DNA of 63,806 nt from contig CAMDXQ010000002.1 of assembly GCA_945878585.1 (NCBI GenBank), positions 1 to 63,806 of the forward strand, written 5' to 3'. Origin of the DNA: Akkermansia muciniphila. Lineage in GTDB: Bacteria; Verrucomicrobiota; Verrucomicrobiia; Methylacidiphilales; Verrucolacustridaceae. Both the position numbers and the translations under genes were made by a program. A model generated the notes under the pieces. That model had not been told where the DNA came from and searched no databases. It saw only the letters and a program-made list of their open reading frames with translations. Positions 19,754 through 28,199 of this stretch are shown here, piece by piece. The first letter of the stretch is position 1. The number at the start of each line of letters is the position of its first letter.

Positions 19754-20292
19754 TTAGGACAATTACTTATTTTCTCACGGGGTTCGTTTTATGTGGCATG
19801 CCTCTGGAGGCACAGGAGGTGGATGGGTCGACGAAATCAGTGAAGTCTCGCCCTCCCCGTGTTCCGGACGGACCCTTTGTGCCAAAGCGGGATATGATTC
19901 AGCGGGAGAAGGGGCAGTTTTGGGCTGGGCCGCAGGATGAGGGGCGTTTTGTTCAGATCATGACGCTGGCACTGGTTCCGAAAGAGCAGTTGGAGAAACA
20001 ACTGCAGGCTTGGCCGATGTACGAGAAGTTAACTCAGGAACAGAAGGCTAGGTTGGTGGAGAGGATTGATGAATTTAGGATGAAGTCGACCAAGGAGGCA
20101 TTGGGTGTGGCGCAGGAGTTCCAGTTCGATGTGCGTCCGGAAAATGAGCAGGCCTTTGTTCGAGCCTATTGGATGGAGAAGATCGCCACGGAAAAGGCGA
20201 TTCGGGAGGAGTTATCCCCACTGAGGAAGAGGCTTGAGGGTGAGGCGAGGAGGAGGTTGGAAACGACATTCAAAAGTGGTGTAAAGCAGTAA
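19735..20292 (+). CDS. Conserved-looking secreted/periplasmic protein of unknown function
   Basis: N-terminal signal-like sequence (ITYFLTGFVLCGMPLEAQ), helix-rich charged body. Overlaps the upstream membrane-protein gene by 19 nt. Confidence 0.65.
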   Translation: MVGRIMIRTITYFLTGFVLCGMPLEAQEVDGSTKSVKSRPPRVPDGPFVPKRDMIQREKGQFWAGPQDEGRFVQIMTLALVPKEQLEKQLQAWPMYEKLTQEQKARLVERIDEFRMKSTKEALGVAQEFQFDVRPENEQAFVRAYWMEKIATEKAIREELSPLRKRLEGEARRRLETTFKSGVKQ

Positions 20293-20395
20293 TTTGGAAT
20301 GAGAAAGAATCGGAACGCAAACTAATCTTTTTGGCATCAAATTGTAACTTTGTCAGACTTGCCCTGTCTTTTCCCCAACTTATTCACATTAGGGC

Positions 20396-22333
20396 GTGAA
20401 AGACGTACTGATCCTTACGGGGGGGCAAGAAGAGCACCATTATGTGGCTCGTGCGGTACGTGATCTTTTAGAGGAGGAGTCTGGGACGGAGATACGGGTG
20501 GAGGTTCGTGAGGTTGGTCAGGGTGGGATTGAGGGGTGGTTGGGATGGATTACGGGAAAGATGGGCAGGGGGAAGGCTAAGGGGGAAACCTTTGGAAAGT
20601 GGATTCGGAGGGCTGGAATCGATGTGTTGGGTAGTTCGGGTTGGCCCCAGTTGCGTCGGATGGTGGCTTTGACTTTGGAAGAGGCTCGGCCTGAGGTGGT
20701 GGTGTTTTTTCATCCGGCGGTAGGATTGGCACTGCAAGAGAGAGTTCAGGATCGGTCAGAGGCGGGATTTCAGCGGGTTGGCGTGGTTCTGGAGGCGGAG
20801 GATTTGCCTGGATGGGATGGAGTGACAGCGGATCTTTTGTGGGTTGCGGATGAGGGATCAGCCAAGGAGTTGAGGGAGAAAAATCCAAAGGCGCGGGAGG
20901 TAGTGGCGGGCGGGTGGCCTGTGCGGCCGACCTTTGATCCTGGAGATGATGTGAAGAGGGTCGGAGGAAAGAAAGGGGAGCCGTTCCGGGTTTTGTATCT
21001 CATCAATTCCCGTCGCCGAAAAGCGATTCGGACGGTGGAGAAAATCCTTCGTAGTGCGGAGGTGGAGGTGACAGCAGTGGTGGGTAAGGAGGAGGAGTTG
21101 AAAAAGGATTTGCGAAAGGCATTTCCTGAGTCTCAAGGGAAGTTGGAGATCCATGGTTGGGTGAAAAATCTTCCCGGGATGATTCGGGCTCATGATTTGG
21201 TGGTGACGAAACCAGGGACGATCAGTGTGCGGGAGATCTTGGCCACGGGTCGTCCTGCAGTGTTAGTGGAGGGAGGGAGGGATTCGGAGAAGCGTAAGGG
21301 GATTTGTCGGCTCATCACGCGTTTGGGGGCGGGCGCTTTGGCTGATTCGCCAGGGGAAATTGCTGCTCGGATCCGGCAGGCTTTGGAAGGGGGTGGGGTG
21401 GGTCTGCGGGAGTGGGGACGACGTTCGAGACAGGAAGCGGTTCGTTCCTTGGGGGCAACGGAGAGATTGGCCAATCGGATTGCCCAGATGGCACAAGCCG
21501 CGACCGAAATCGAAAGAGTGCCCGAGTTGCGGTTGATGCATCATGGGCATCTTGGCAAGAAGGGGTTGCGGATGGTGGATTTGCACACGCATACGATATT
21601 TTCGGATGGGCGATTAACCTTGCGGGAGGTTGTTGATTTTTACGGACGGAGAGGTTTCGATGCCTTGGCGGTGACAGATCATCTGGTGGATCGACGCCGG
21701 TTGCTGGGACGGTTGGCGAACATGTCGGGCCTGGTTCTCACGGCAGATGATCTACCGGATTATTTTCGGGCCTTGGCAGAGGAGAGGAACCGGGCGTGGA
21801 CGAAATACAGGATGATCTTATTTCCGGGCTTGGAGTTTAACCATGATGGGCTGACTGCCAAAGGTTCGGCTCACTTATTGGGTGTGGATCTGCAGAAGCC
21901 GATCGATCCGGCCTTATCTCTCAAGGAGATCTGCCTCGAAATCCGAGAGCAGGGGGGATTGACGATTGCGGCTCATCCACACCACATGAGCTCAGCTTGG
22001 GGAAAGGATACTCTTTATCTGTGGGAGAGGCAGGAAGAGTTTCGTCCGTTGATCGACGCGTGGGAGATTGGAAACCGAGATGATCTATTTAATCCGGTCG
22101 GTTTGAAAAAGTTGCCTCTGATTGCGGGAAGTGATTTTCACAAGCCGAAGCATCTCACGAGTTGGAAGACTTTGCTCTGGTGTGAAAAGGAGCCCGAGGC
22201 GATCAAGGAATGTATTCGTCGCAACAAGGATGTCTCGATCACCCTGTATCGGGATCACCGGTTCGGTGGGGAAAGTGAGGAGCGGGAAGAGAAAAAAGGA
22301 GTCGGACGAGCGGCAAGGGAATCGAATCAGTAG
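20396..22333 (+). CDS. Fusion protein: MGDG-synthase/MurG-like (GT28-type) glycosyltransferase + PHP-domain phosphoesterase
   Basis: N-terminal half: VLILTGGQEEHHYVARAVRDLL, IHGWVKNLPGMIRAHDLVVTKPGTISVREILATGRPAVLV. C-terminal half: MVDLHTHTIFSDGRLTLREVVDFYGRRGFDALAVTDHL, IAAHPHHMSS, IAGSDFHKPKHL. Uninterrupted 645-aa frame, GTG start. Confidence 0.82.
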   Translation: MKDVLILTGGQEEHHYVARAVRDLLEEESGTEIRVEVREVGQGGIEGWLGWITGKMGRGKAKGETFGKWIRRAGIDVLGSSGWPQLRRMVALTLEEARPEVVVFFHPAVGLALQERVQDRSEAGFQRVGVVLEAEDLPGWDGVTADLLWVADEGSAKELREKNPKAREVVAGGWPVRPTFDPGDDVKRVGGKKGEPFRVLYLINSRRRKAIRTVEKILRSAEVEVTAVVGKEEELKKDLRKAFPESQGKLEIHGWVKNLPGMIRAHDLVVTKPGTISVREILATGRPAVLVEGGRDSEKRKGICRLITRLGAGALADSPGEIAARIRQALEGGGVGLREWGRRSRQEAVRSLGATERLANRIAQMAQAATEIERVPELRLMHHGHLGKKGLRMVDLHTHTIFSDGRLTLREVVDFYGRRGFDALAVTDHLVDRRRLLGRLANMSGLVLTADDLPDYFRALAEERNRAWTKYRMILFPGLEFNHDGLTAKGSAHLLGVDLQKPIDPALSLKEICLEIREQGGLTIAAHPHHMSSAWGKDTLYLWERQEEFRPLIDAWEIGNRDDLFNPVGLKKLPLIAGSDFHKPKHLTSWKTLLWCEKEPEAIKECIRRNKDVSITLYRDHRFGGESEEREEKKGVGRAARESNQ

Positions 22334-23949
22334 AGGAGTTGAAGGCGGGTAATAAACCCGAGTTCATTATTTTCCACCACAGTTCCCTGAGCACCTCCTC
22401 CGGTAAAGGCGTTGTACTCCATCGTCAATCCAAGGCGCACAATTCGGTTGATGTACCAGTTGAGAGCGATGGAGGCCCCGTTGACTCCCGTTGCGCTCTC
22501 CGTCTGGGAGATGCCCAACCCTCCTTGCTCGATCGGTCGAAACATATTGGCCCCCGCGGCTAGGCCATCATAGCGCAGGGAGAGCTCCCACGCACCGATA
22601 TCCCCTTTGGTAAAATCGAGAGGCTTATCCGGAACGATGCCGCCGAGAGTTGCGACTTCGCCGGTGATGACCCAATCGACTTGGACATTCCATGCGGTGG
22701 TTTGGTAGTTGGTGAAGCCACCACCGGAGGATCCATACACGCCCGCCGTATTGACTCCTTGCTGTTCGGCTGTGAATTCGGCCCAGCATTCGAATGGTCC
22801 GTAGTTGTAGTAGACTTGAGGACTGATTCGCCATACTTCGCCTTGAACACCTAAGCCATTTGGGAAACTGAGGAACGTATTTCCTCCATCCGTACTGTAG
22901 TTTTGGAATAGATTCGAGGAGCTAATGGAGCTGTTCTGAGACTGCCAACCGATGCTGCCACCCACACCTAAGTGAAGACCTCGAAGTTCCTCTGGGACCC
23001 CCATCTCTCCACGAAAGGGTTGGCTGTAAAGGCGGAAGTAGCCCACGGGTCCGCTTCCGTAATCGAGTCCACTTTGAACAGTGTCGTTGCGGGCTCCTGC
23101 TCCTACCATGGCGGCCCAAGATAGTTTATATGAAAAAAGGGAGCCGTGGGCCATGACCCCTAGATCCCGGTTTGGGATCAGATTGGAGGTAAGAGATCGC
23201 TCGGAAAAAGGAAGAAAGGCGGCGGGAGTCAGCATTTCCAGTCCGACGGGAACAGTGAACTTCCCAGCCTGAACCTGAATTTCATCGACCGTATCATAAT
23301 TGATATATGCGTCGGCAATCGTGGTTTGGTAGGAGGTTGCATTGGGTGATGAGAGGGCAAACTCGGGAGCAAAGCGGTACTCCCAATCATCATAAAAGTA
23401 GCCAGAGACGTAGGGTCGGGCTCGCCGAATGAGAAACTTGGACATATCGGTCGTTCCTGCATCAACGAACTCCCGGTCATCCAACTGAAGCAAGCCCCCA
23501 AGCCGAACCATGTGATGATTGTCCTCTGATCGGAAAATCAGGCCGTTTTCCGAGACATCAACCATGGGAAGGTTCATTTGCCCTTGCTGTTCGGGCTTAG
23601 GGGCAAATTCGGTGGTTCCCTCGATTGCCTCCTCCATGGAAGTTTGCTCTCTGACTTGTGGGGTGAGAAAGGGGGTATATCCGATGGGATGGGGGTTGAG
23701 GGGGGGCGCTTCTGTTTTCTTTTTTTCTTGGTCATCGGAGGGAGGGCGTAATCGGGCAGTAGGAGAGTCGACATTTTGTTGACTCTTCAGCTTCTTAACT
23801 TCGTCCATCAGGGACTGCATCTGGGCTTTTAGATCAGCAATTGTTTTGGCGGTCTCCTCGTCCATCGCGCGGAGGGGAAGGGAGCCTGCCAGGAGTAAAA
23901 AAGCCCCAGACACAACCCAGCTGTATGATTTTGGAAATCCCGCGATCAT
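22327..23949 (-). CDS. Outer-membrane porin (phosphate-selective OprP/OprO-like) with N-terminal coiled coil
   Basis: Signal peptide, heptad-like KTIADLKAQMQSLMDEVKKLKSQ, then alternating aromatic beta-strands ending in ...ITRLQLLY. Confidence 0.8.
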   Translation of the reverse strand: MIAGFPKSYSWVVSGAFLLLAGSLPLRAMDEETAKTIADLKAQMQSLMDEVKKLKSQQNVDSPTARLRPPSDDQEKKKTEAPPLNPHPIGYTPFLTPQVREQTSMEEAIEGTTEFAPKPEQQGQMNLPMVDVSENGLIFRSEDNHHMVRLGGLLQLDDREFVDAGTTDMSKFLIRRARPYVSGYFYDDWEYRFAPEFALSSPNATSYQTTIADAYINYDTVDEIQVQAGKFTVPVGLEMLTPAAFLPFSERSLTSNLIPNRDLGVMAHGSLFSYKLSWAAMVGAGARNDTVQSGLDYGSGPVGYFRLYSQPFRGEMGVPEELRGLHLGVGGSIGWQSQNSSISSSNLFQNYSTDGGNTFLSFPNGLGVQGEVWRISPQVYYNYGPFECWAEFTAEQQGVNTAGVYGSSGGGFTNYQTTAWNVQVDWVITGEVATLGGIVPDKPLDFTKGDIGAWELSLRYDGLAAGANMFRPIEQGGLGISQTESATGVNGASIALNWYINRIVRLGLTMEYNAFTGGGAQGTVVENNELGFITRLQLLY

Positions 23950-24035
23950 TCACGAGAAGGATCATCTGAAATTGGGTGAATCCCAAGATTTCAGGGTGTC
24001 ATAGGGAAATGATTCGTGAACAAACGAGAATAAAG

Positions 24036-24117
24036 TGGGCCTGAGAGGACTTGAACCTCCATGGGTTACCCCAACAGATCCTAAGTCTGTCGCGTCTGCC
24101 AGTTTCGCCACAGGCCC
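24036..24117 (-). tRNA. tRNA-Leu (anticodon UAG)
   Basis: Minus strand GGGCCTG/CAGGCCC acceptor stem, D-loop TGGCGAAACTGGCAGACGCG, anticodon loop CTTAGGA, long variable arm, T-loop GGTTCAAGTCC, discriminator A. 82 nt. Confidence 0.92.
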
Positions 24118-24240
24118 ATACCCAAAACTTTACTCAAAAATAGCCGACCGACGAGCGTAAGAAGTGGTGAATTCTTCTATTGCTTTAAGGCTTTATTATG
24201 TCAAAGGGTATATCTGACACAAATGACTGACTAATAATAT

Positions 24241-24513
24241 ATGCTAAAAGTACTAAAATACAAAAAGGGTTTTACCTTGCGTCATCATCTGGATGAAAAG
24301 TGGGACCGATTGGATTATGGATTTAAGATTAAGCTTCAGGGGTTCATTTTACTCATCGCATTGGGGGTTGTTGTTTCAGGTTTGGTATGGGCAAATCAGA
24401 AAAATGAAAAAAACGAGTGGCTAGAAAGCCGAAATCATAGTGAAACGCCCAAAGAATTGAGTAAGTTCAATCCTGTGATTTCCGATCCCTCATTACGAAC
24501 AGACAAAGAGTAA
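24241..24513 (+). CDS. Small single-pass membrane protein, unknown function
   Basis: 90 aa ORF with one TM segment (LQGFILLIALGVVVSGLVWA) in an AT-rich gap. No obvious Shine-Dalgarno. Confidence 0.4.
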   Translation: MLKVLKYKKGFTLRHHLDEKWDRLDYGFKIKLQGFILLIALGVVVSGLVWANQKNEKNEWLESRNHSETPKELSKFNPVISDPSLRTDKE

Positions 24514-24572
24514 GTATCTCGTCGGTGTAAATTTCACCGAATCTTTTTTCGTTTTGTGAAGTCTTATCCTTT

Positions 24573-25535
24573 ATGTGGATATGGCTTTCTTTCGGGGTTT
24601 GGTTTTCAACATTGGGGTACTCTTCTGGCGGCTTGCCACTTCCTGCCCCTGAGTGGGTTGAGCCTGAGATTTCTTGCCCGCTCGAGGCACCTCTACCAGA
24701 GACTCTCCCAAAGAGGTGGATCACTTGGAATCTTCAATGGTTTCCAGGTCAAATTCCCAGTGCCAATCGAGATGGAAGGTCGAAGCATGAGGCTGAGGTG
24801 AAGAAGTGGTTGGGGCGGTTGAAACCCGACGTGGGTATCTTTCAGGAGGTTTTGGACGCTGATGCTTTAAAGAGGAGTGCTTCCGACTTTCCTTGGCAAG
24901 CTGTCACCCGTTTTTCCCGGGCGGCGGATGAGGAGAAAAAACTTCCTCCTCAAAACCTTGCGATCTGTAGCCGGGTCCCTTGGGTAGAGGCGTGGGAGGT
25001 GGATTTCGATAGGCTGCCTTTAACTCCTGATCGTCCCGTCCGAGGTTTTTTAGGAGTGATGTGGAGATCGCAAAAGGGGAGAACATGGACGGCCTATGCG
25101 GTTCATCTGAAGAGCAACCGTGGCGGGAGAGAGGGAATGGCAAAGCGTCGGGAAAAAGCGATCGAGTATCTTCGGATGGATTGGCGCAGGCGAGGGTTGA
25201 AACCAGAACAGGATGCTATTCTGATCACTGGAGACTTTAACTGTTCGTTGAAAAATCCTGAGTTTCGCAAGGAAAAGACGATTCGGAGTTTATTGGGGGA
25301 GGGTTGGGTATCGGTGACAGAGCAGTTGGATTGGCCCGAGGGTGCGACGGTTCGGCCGGATCCCGCACAAAAGTATCCGCCGACGGATTTCGACCATATT
25401 CTACTTTCTCATGGTTGGGTTGACCAAATGGGAAGTCAGAATTGGAAAGCGGGAGTGATGCAGAGTACGAATATTCCGAGTGACCATTGGCCGGTTTGGA
25501 TGAAGTTGGGAAATCAGGCTGCACCCCAGCCTTGA
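24573..25535 (+). CDS. Endonuclease/exonuclease/phosphatase family protein
   Basis: WNLQW...KPDVGIFQEV, ITGDFNC, TDFDHILLSHGW, IPSDHWPVWMKL are EEP catalytic motifs. Signal-like N-terminus. Confidence 0.82.
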   Translation: MWIWLSFGVWFSTLGYSSGGLPLPAPEWVEPEISCPLEAPLPETLPKRWITWNLQWFPGQIPSANRDGRSKHEAEVKKWLGRLKPDVGIFQEVLDADALKRSASDFPWQAVTRFSRAADEEKKLPPQNLAICSRVPWVEAWEVDFDRLPLTPDRPVRGFLGVMWRSQKGRTWTAYAVHLKSNRGGREGMAKRREKAIEYLRMDWRRRGLKPEQDAILITGDFNCSLKNPEFRKEKTIRSLLGEGWVSVTEQLDWPEGATVRPDPAQKYPPTDFDHILLSHGWVDQMGSQNWKAGVMQSTNIPSDHWPVWMKLGNQAAPQP

Positions 25536-25549
25536 TTGGTGAAGGATTC

Positions 25550-26446
25550 TTAAGGAACGACTTCGACGGGGACACCGGGCCGGACAGCACGGACTAGTTT
25601 CGTGGCGTTCCAGTTGGCTAAACGGAAGCAACCATGGGATCCAGTTCTGGAAATATCTTCAGGTTCAGGAGTTCCGTGAATGCCGTATCCTTGGAGAGAC
25701 AGACCGATCCAAGCGGTACCGACAGGGTTATTTGGACCGGGCGGCAACACCAGCTTGTTGGTAATGCCCTCCTGTTGGGCGGCTAGGGCCAGAACTTTGG
25801 GGTCGAAAGTGTAGTTGGGGTTGGGGGCGATATTCGCAACCGTGAGAGGTTGATTAGGGACTTTGGCTTTATCTGCTGCGATAGAGCAAGGAAAACAGGC
25901 CACTACCTTGTTGTTGGTGTCGAAGGCAAGGAGGGTTGTTTCGGAAATCATGATCACGATCCTAGAAACGGGTGGCAGCTTCCGTGTTCCCTCCAGGTTG
26001 GGGAGGGTGAGTTGAGTGCCTGCGACGAGATTCGTCACCCCTGGATTCAGCTCCTTCAAAAAGGACGGTGTGGAATGTGTTTTTTCCGAAAGTATTTCCC
26101 AGGGGTCATTATAATCGAGGATTGGGACTTTGCTCATCGCCAAGAATCCTTTGGGTTTGGGGATGACGTGAAGAAGGTCCTCGCCAGTCACGGTGTAGTC
26201 CGCATACGCGTCCCCAGGTTTTCCGAGGTTGATACGGGTTTCGATATCGATCTCTCCTGTAGTGGCGAGCCCCCGATGGATTTGGAACTGGGTGATGGCA
26301 CGTCGACTCCGTTTCGCGAAATGGCCATCGACTGTACCGCAGGAAAAATTCAGCCGGTCGAGAAGAGTTTGCCATCCTGCCATCTCAATCGTATCGCGAG
26401 GTTTATCGGTGGCGATGGGTTCAGCCCGACGAACCTCTTTGCCCAT
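25550..26446 (-). CDS. L,D-transpeptidase (YkuD/ErfK) catalytic part with peptidoglycan-binding-like and LysM-like region
   Basis: GTAWIGLSLQGYGIHGTPEPEDISRTGSHGCFRLANWNATKLV contains the HGT...SHGCxR YkuD motif. MAGWQTLLDRLNFSCGTVDGHFAKRSRRAITQFQ is PG-binding-like. No export signal in this frame. Confidence 0.85.
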   Translation of the reverse strand: MGKEVRRAEPIATDKPRDTIEMAGWQTLLDRLNFSCGTVDGHFAKRSRRAITQFQIHRGLATTGEIDIETRINLGKPGDAYADYTVTGEDLLHVIPKPKGFLAMSKVPILDYNDPWEILSEKTHSTPSFLKELNPGVTNLVAGTQLTLPNLEGTRKLPPVSRIVIMISETTLLAFDTNNKVVACFPCSIAADKAKVPNQPLTVANIAPNPNYTFDPKVLALAAQQEGITNKLVLPPGPNNPVGTAWIGLSLQGYGIHGTPEPEDISRTGSHGCFRLANWNATKLVRAVRPGVPVEVVP

Positions 26447-26520
26447 GGAGGGGGCGGGGGGGCCAACAATCGCGGGTGGAGAAACAGGGGTGGGTGGGGA
26501 GGGAGGGAGAGGAGTCGGAG

Positions 26521-26763
26521 TTACGGGTGCAAGGTCTTCACTTTTTTTTTATCAACGGGCTGGGTGCTTTCGGGCCCGGAAAAGACTTCGGCGCTCGGGT
26601 ACTTCTTGGCGAGATCTTCGGCCCTTTGGGCGGGGGCTTTTTGGGTGGGTTCTGGCAGGCGTAGGAGTCCTCGATCACGCAGGTAAAGTGCAGCTCCCAC
26701 CAAAACCAAAGAACCCGCCACGAGACCTACGAATAGATTTCCCGATTTGGAGCGACGAGCCAT
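26521..26763 (-). CDS. N-terminal membrane anchor ORF, likely 5' part of the L,D-transpeptidase gene (joined by -1 shift at A9)
   Basis: MARRSKSGNLFVGLVAGSLVLVGAALYLRDRG is a TM anchor. The frame ends VDKKKVKTLHP*. A -1 shift on AAA AAA AAA reads SEDLAPVTPTPLPPSPPTPVSPPAIVGPPAPSMGKEVRRAEP... straight into the transpeptidase frame. Confidence 0.7.
   Translation of the reverse strand: MARRSKSGNLFVGLVAGSLVLVGAALYLRDRGLLRLPEPTQKAPAQRAEDLAKKYPSAEVFSGPESTQPVDKKKVKTLHP
26541..26550 (-). promoter_or_regulatory. A9 homopolymer slip site (candidate -1 ribosomal frameshift / transcriptional slippage)
   Basis: Minus strand GTT GAT AAA AAA AAA GTG. An A-AAA-AAA heptamer lies in the correct phase. Confidence 0.5.
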
Positions 26764-26768
26764 AGGTC

Positions 26769-27899
26769 TTAGTAAACGTCTTTCAGGTACCGTTTTTCTG
26801 TTTTGGCAAAGGTGACTGAGACCCACTCTTCCGCTTGTTCGGGGGTTTTACCGCCGTGTTGGGACACGATTTTAAGCAGAGAGGCATGAACATCTTTCGC
26901 CATTCGTTTCGCATCACCACAAACGTAGAAGTAGGCTCCTTTTTCAAGCCAACGCCAGAGTTCCGCACCTTCTTCCTCCATGCGGTGCTGGACATAAATC
27001 TTGTCCGCCTGATCTCGGGAGAATGCAGTGGAAAGTTTGTGAAGGTGTCCTGATTTTTGGGCGGCTGCAAATTCTTCGCTATAAAGGAAGTCGGTCTTTG
27101 CGTGTTGGTCTCCAAAAAAGAGCCAGTTGCGACCCGAGTGGCCATGTTTGGCCCGGTGTTGCAGGAAGGCACGAAACGGGGCAATGCCCGTTCCCGGACC
27201 GACCATAATCACGTCCCGATCAGGCGCAGGTAGATGAAAGTGGCGGGTGGGTTGAACGTACACAGGGACAGAAGCATGTTCGGCCAGATTTGCCAGGTAG
27301 CCTGAGGCAAGACCCTGTTTAGTCCGCCCATGGGACGAGTATTGGACAAGGGCGACAGTCAGGTGAACCTCGCCGGTGCGGTGATCGGGAGAGGAAGCGA
27401 TCGAATAAAGCCGAGGGGCGATCTTATTTAAGAGTCCGGGAATTTCGGAGGGCTCAAGATGGACACCCGGGGCATCGTGGAGGACGTCGACGACGTCCCT
27501 GTCGAAAACGTACTCATCAAGGTTTTTCTCGTCGGAACAAATGGCCTGTAATTTATCCTTGGCTGCCCCTGTGGCTTTTTCCGCCACGGCTTTAACAAAC
27601 TTTTTTCCGACTCGGTTGAGGATGGCGGAGGTTGCAAGGGTTTCGTGCAAGGCTTCATCGTCATGAAGACCCAACTTTTGGGTGAACTCACGAACCAGGG
27701 TTTCGGGATTCCGCGGGAGGACGCCGAGGGAGTCTCCGCACTGGTAGGTCGGGCCAGAGGAACCCAATTCGATAACGATGTGGCGGGTGTCTTTGCTTGA
27801 GCCCTGTTGATTGAGGTGCCGATTTTCCCGAAGCTTGGAGGCGAAGGGATTGTTACGACCAAAAGCGGGAGGGGTGCCGGGAGTGGGAGATGCGGACAT
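26769..27899 (-). CDS. Sulfite-reductase-flavoprotein-like / ferredoxin-NADP reductase family protein (FAD/NADPH domains only)
   Basis: YQCGDSLGVLPRNP, RLYSIASSP, VHLTVALVQY, GLASGYLANL, MVGPGTGIAPFRAFLQHR, YVCGDAKRMAKDVH. No flavodoxin domain. Confidence 0.9.
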   Translation of the reverse strand: MSASPTPGTPPAFGRNNPFASKLRENRHLNQQGSSKDTRHIVIELGSSGPTYQCGDSLGVLPRNPETLVREFTQKLGLHDDEALHETLATSAILNRVGKKFVKAVAEKATGAAKDKLQAICSDEKNLDEYVFDRDVVDVLHDAPGVHLEPSEIPGLLNKIAPRLYSIASSPDHRTGEVHLTVALVQYSSHGRTKQGLASGYLANLAEHASVPVYVQPTRHFHLPAPDRDVIMVGPGTGIAPFRAFLQHRAKHGHSGRNWLFFGDQHAKTDFLYSEEFAAAQKSGHLHKLSTAFSRDQADKIYVQHRMEEEGAELWRWLEKGAYFYVCGDAKRMAKDVHASLLKIVSQHGGKTPEQAEEWVSVTFAKTEKRYLKDVY

Positions 27900-27901
27900 G
27901 A

Positions 27902-28132
27902 TCAATTATCGTTGCCGATGGAACCGGTGGGGCAGATATCTAGGGCTCGTTGGGCAGAGTCTAACTCTTCCGGTGTCTCGGGTTGCTTGAAGAAATAAAC
28001 GTAGGTTTGATCCTCGTTATATTTCAAAAGCTTTGGGGCTTCTTCGAGGCATACGTGGCACGGAGTGCAGCTATCGTCGACGTACCATTTGCCGGGGACG
28101 TTTTCTTTGAGGATGCGGGTCTTGTCAGCCAT
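27902..28132 (-). CDS. Single [4Fe-4S] ferredoxin
   Basis: VDDSCTPCHVCLEEAPKLL...ALDICPTGSI (CxxCxxC...CP). Stop is a few nt from the reductase ATG. Confidence 0.88.
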   Translation of the reverse strand: MADKTRILKENVPGKWYVDDSCTPCHVCLEEAPKLLKYNEDQTYVYFFKQPETPEELDSAQRALDICPTGSIGNDN

Positions 28133-28199
28133 TGGGTTAGGAAAATACACACGTCATGGGGTGGAGCAACACCGGAACGAATCAGAAGGAGAGAAAATG

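Noticed and set aside
19430-20292. Single frameshifted gene across 19430-19753/19735-20292
   Set aside because: The second ORF has its own signal-peptide-like start and there is no slippery run at the overlap. More likely two coupled genes.
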